Part shown: in pieces, positions 4,253 to 6,286 of the stretch
Numbering within the stretch: position 1 is the first letter of the stretch
Layout of the letters: each line of letters begins with the position of its first letter
Assembly (NCBI GenBank): GCA_937907035.1
Contig: CALCTX010000364.1
Coordinates: forward strand, 1 to 6,286
DNA: 6,286 bases
DNA from: an uncultured Selenomonadales bacterium
GTDB lineage: Bacteria > Bacillota_C > Negativicutes > Selenomonadales > Selenomonadaceae
Direction of reading: 5' to 3'
Notes under the pieces: model-generated
Databases searched by the model: none
The model's input: only the letters and a program-made list of their open reading frames with translations
What the model was told of the DNA's origin: nothing
Made by a program: the position numbers and the translations under genes

Positions 4253-5236
4253 ATGGCAGATTTTTTGGATTTAGTTAACATTTGCAAAGAAAAAGAAATG
4301 GTCTATATTCAGACCCATAATTTTCCCGATCCTGATGCTATCGGTTCCGCCTATGGCTTGCAATTTTTGTTCGAAGAATACGGTATCAGGTCAAAGATAT
4401 GTTTTGAAGGCAGAATAGATAAACTCAGCACCCAGAAGATGCTGGATAAATTCAATATAAAGATGTATGCCTATAATGATATCCGCAGTGAACTCAAAGA
4501 CGATGACTATATTATCTGCGTTGATTCTCAGAAAAACAGCGGCAATATTACTGATTTTATCGGCGATGAGATAGCTTGCATCGATCATCATCCGACCTTT
4601 GTAGATATTGAATATAAATATAAACAAGTAGAAATAACCGGGTCCTGCTCGACTTTGATCGCGGAGCATATCGCCGCATCAGGCTTCAAGCCGACCAAAG
4701 ATGTTGCTTCGGCACTCATCTATGGGCTCAAGATGGACACGTTGAGCTTTTCTCGTGGCGTGACCCAGCGTGATATCAAGATGTTCTCGTTCCTCTTTGA
4801 TTATCGGGACGAGAAGATATTGAGCGACCTTGAGCATAACAATATGGTTTTTAATGATCTGCGGGCTTACGGAGCGGCTATTGACAATATCAAGATTTAT
4901 GGTCCGGTCGGTTTTTCCAAGATACCGTATGCTTGTCCGGATGCGATGATAGCAATCCTGTCTGACTTTATTTTGTCTTTGGTCGAGGTCGAAGTTGCAG
5001 TCATTTATTCGGAACGTGATGACGGATTGAAATTCTCGATCCGTTCGGAGCGGGATGATGTTCATGCCGGACAGTTAACCAATCAGGCATTAAAAGGGAT
5101 CGGAGATGGCGGCGGTCATGCTTCAATGGCGGGCGGTCTGATCCCGAAAAATAATATTAAATTGCTCGGAAATTATCCGGACTTTTTCATTCGGGACACA
5201 TTTATGAATATCATCAATCAAGATTTGAATAAATAA
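4253..5236 (+). CDS. DHH/DHHA1-family phosphoesterase (NrnA-related, substrate uncertain)
   Basis: This 327-residue protein has the two-domain layout of cytosolic DHH phosphoesterases, manganese-dependent enzymes that split nucleotide or short oligonucleotide phosphoester bonds. The catalytic motifs are intact: THNFPDPDAIGSA (21-33, with H22, D26, D28), CVDSQ (89-93, D91), IDHHP (110-114, the namesake motif) and GLKMDT (158-163, D162). The C-terminal DHHA1 domain carries FSIRSERDDVHAGQL followed by GDGGGHASMAGG, with GGGH at 286-289 for substrate binding. Length and layout resemble NrnA (nanoRNase/pAp phosphatase). The first motif reads PDPDAIGS, however, where I remember PDGDAIGS in NrnA, so it may belong to a sister group. 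It has no membrane or sensor domain, unlike GdpP. It lies 20 bases after bioY and 19 bases before the next gene, so co-transcription is likely. Confidence 0.88.
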   Translation: MADFLDLVNICKEKEMVYIQTHNFPDPDAIGSAYGLQFLFEEYGIRSKICFEGRIDKLSTQKMLDKFNIKMYAYNDIRSELKDDDYIICVDSQKNSGNITDFIGDEIACIDHHPTFVDIEYKYKQVEITGSCSTLIAEHIAASGFKPTKDVASALIYGLKMDTLSFSRGVTQRDIKMFSFLFDYRDEKILSDLEHNNMVFNDLRAYGAAIDNIKIYGPVGFSKIPYACPDAMIAILSDFILSLVEVEVAVIYSERDDGLKFSIRSERDDVHAGQLTNQALKGIGDGGGHASMAGGLIPKNNIKLLGNYPDFFIRDTFMNIINQDLNK

Positions 5237-5242
5237 TATTTT

Positions 5243-5247
5243 GGGGG
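5243..5247 (+). promoter_or_regulatory. Ribosome binding site supporting a TTG start at 5256
   Basis: A GGGGG run lies eight bases before the TTG at 5256. The alternative in-frame TTG at 5241 is preceded only by AT-rich sequence and overlaps this run. There is no in-frame ATG before the membrane segment, so a TTG start is required either way. Confidence 0.6.
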
Positions 5248-5255
5248 CTTTCCGG

Positions 5256-6245
5256 TTGGAAATCGATATAAGTGAAAAAGTAAATTCTTTCATTAAATAC
5301 GGTTTTGCCATTCTTTTGGGCGTTACGGCTGTCTGCGCAGCCGGTATCTGGTTCTATCAGAGCAGCAACAGCTATTTGAAGATCCATGATGCTGAGGTGC
5401 GTGGTTCTTTGGTGCGCGTCTATGCCCGGACCAATGGGAATATCACAGAGCTCGTAGCCAAAAACGGCGCTGCTGTCAATGCCGGCGATGTTATCGCCAA
5501 AGTCAAAGTCAGCATTACCCCTGAACAGATAAAACAGCTGGAACAGACAGTAGAAGTGGCCAGAAAAAATCTCGCCCGGGTACAGGAAGGTGTAGTTGTC
5601 AATCAGCCGGTATATACCGGTGGTGGCGGTGCCGGAGCCGAAGAAGCGGCAGCCCATTTGGAGAAAATGGAAAAACTCTATGCAATGGGCGCGATCAGTG
5701 CCGCTAAACGTGACGAAGCGGCGGCAGCTTATGAAATGGCATCAATGGGAGGTGGCGGTTCGGTATCATATCAGACAGTCATTCAGCCGAACAGCCCGCA
5801 GGTGATCCAAAATGCCGAATTGCAGGTCAAAATGGCCGAAGCCTCTTTGGCACAGGCTCAGCAGCAGTCCAATGCAACGACGATTACAGCGCCGGTGCCG
5901 GGAACGGTATATTATACAGAGATAAAAGTAAACGATGAGATTCAGCCGGGGCAGGTGATCTGCAATGTCGGCAATGCCAAAAATCTTTGGGTTGAGGCAC
6001 ATTTGACAGAAGAACAGGTCAAAAAGATAGAACTCGGTCAATTCGTTTCTTATGAGGTCAACGGAAACAGTCTCAATGGCAGTGTAACGGAAATTTCGGC
6101 TCCGAAGCCGGTTGCCGATCCACAGAATGTAACGCCGGAAATGCTCAAAAATGCCGAAAAGTTTACGGTAAGAATCTCACTTAATCCGGGGAACGGGATT
6201 GTTATAAATCCGGGGAGCAAAGTTACACTGAAAATAGCAATTTAA
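5256..6245 (+). CDS. HlyD/EmrA-like membrane fusion (periplasmic adaptor) protein
   Basis: Numbered from the TTG at 5256 the protein has 329 residues (five more with TTG 5241). A short cytoplasmic start is followed by one membrane helix (about 15-35). The two halves of a biotinyl-lipoyl-like domain come next: ARTNGNITELVAKNGAAVNA (57-76) with GDVIAKV, and later TITAPVPGTVYYTEI (209-223) with VNDEIQPGQVI. Between them (about 86-205) is an alanine/glutamine/glutamate-rich helical hairpin, then a C-terminal beta-barrel region. Such adaptors link an inner-membrane exporter (MFS or ABC) to an outer-membrane channel; that partner is probably encoded downstream, outside the window. The hairpin is interrupted by two glycine-rich stretches, TGGGGAGAEE (121-130) and MGGGGSVS (164-171). 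This is the last gene of the apparent bioY operon. Family is confident; exported substrate is unknown. Confidence 0.9.
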   Translation: MEIDISEKVNSFIKYGFAILLGVTAVCAAGIWFYQSSNSYLKIHDAEVRGSLVRVYARTNGNITELVAKNGAAVNAGDVIAKVKVSITPEQIKQLEQTVEVARKNLARVQEGVVVNQPVYTGGGGAGAEEAAAHLEKMEKLYAMGAISAAKRDEAAAAYEMASMGGGGSVSYQTVIQPNSPQVIQNAELQVKMAEASLAQAQQQSNATTITAPVPGTVYYTEIKVNDEIQPGQVICNVGNAKNLWVEAHLTEEQVKKIELGQFVSYEVNGNSLNGSVTEISAPKPVADPQNVTPEMLKNAEKFTVRISLNPGNGIVINPGSKVTLKIAI

Positions 6246-6270
6246 AACATACCAAATTTTATGTTAGAAT
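6242..6270 (+). promoter_or_regulatory. Possible extended -10 promoter for a gene beyond the window
   Basis: TG-T-TAGAAT (6262-6270) has the extended -10 form. Only a poor -35 (TTAAAA, 6242-6247) lies 17 bases upstream, overlapping the stop codon of the adaptor gene. No start codon with a Shine-Dalgarno is visible before the window ends. Confidence 0.25.
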
Positions 6271-6286
6271 GCAGCGAGAAAACTCA

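Noticed and set aside
5214..5657. A 147-codon minus-strand open frame opposite the adaptor gene
   Set aside because: The plus strand here encodes the membrane helix and lipoyl-like half of a recognisable HlyD family protein; the antisense frame shows no domain.

Overview
The window looks like chromosomal DNA of a gut-type Firmicute, most likely a diderm member of the Negativicutes. This is inference: the HU tail, PriA, BioY and DHH proteins read as Firmicute. A HlyD-type periplasmic adaptor fits a two-membrane cell. The non-coding block at about 830-1300 resembles dispersed intergenic repeats that I recall from such genomes. No rRNA or other taxonomic marker is present.

Layout. Bases 1-108 are the 3' end of an HU-family DNA-binding protein gene on the plus strand. 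It converges on a minus-strand type II toxin-antitoxin operon (DinJ/RelB-like antitoxin, then YafQ-like toxin, 748 down to 202). The gap between them holds a plus-strand terminator, a perfect palindrome and a minus-strand terminator, packed so that the palindrome arms supply the T-tracts of both terminators. The antitoxin has a strong promoter with a near-palindromic candidate operator in its spacer. From about 780 to 1365 there is no gene. That stretch holds hairpins, an inverted pair of related two-hairpin units, short direct repeats, and at its right end the priA promoter.

From 1366 on, everything is on the plus strand. A complete priA (replication restart helicase) is followed by a promoter that overlaps a candidate BirA (biotin repressor) operator. 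Next come bioY (biotin uptake S component), a DHH/DHHA1 phosphoesterase and a HlyD/EmrA-like membrane fusion protein. The last three are spaced by about 20 bases each, with Shine-Dalgarno sequences in the gaps, so they probably form one transcript under biotin-responsive control. The last 41 bases hold at most a weak promoter for a gene beyond the window.

How the genes work together. HU and priA are housekeeping DNA-maintenance genes. The toxin-antitoxin pair and the repeat block look like an accessory insertion between them. The bioY operon is more unusual: a biotin transporter subunit appears to share its transcript with a nucleotide or oligonucleotide phosphoesterase and an envelope export adaptor. 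I found no clearly new system. The best leads are the structured repeat block and the biotin-controlled mixed operon.
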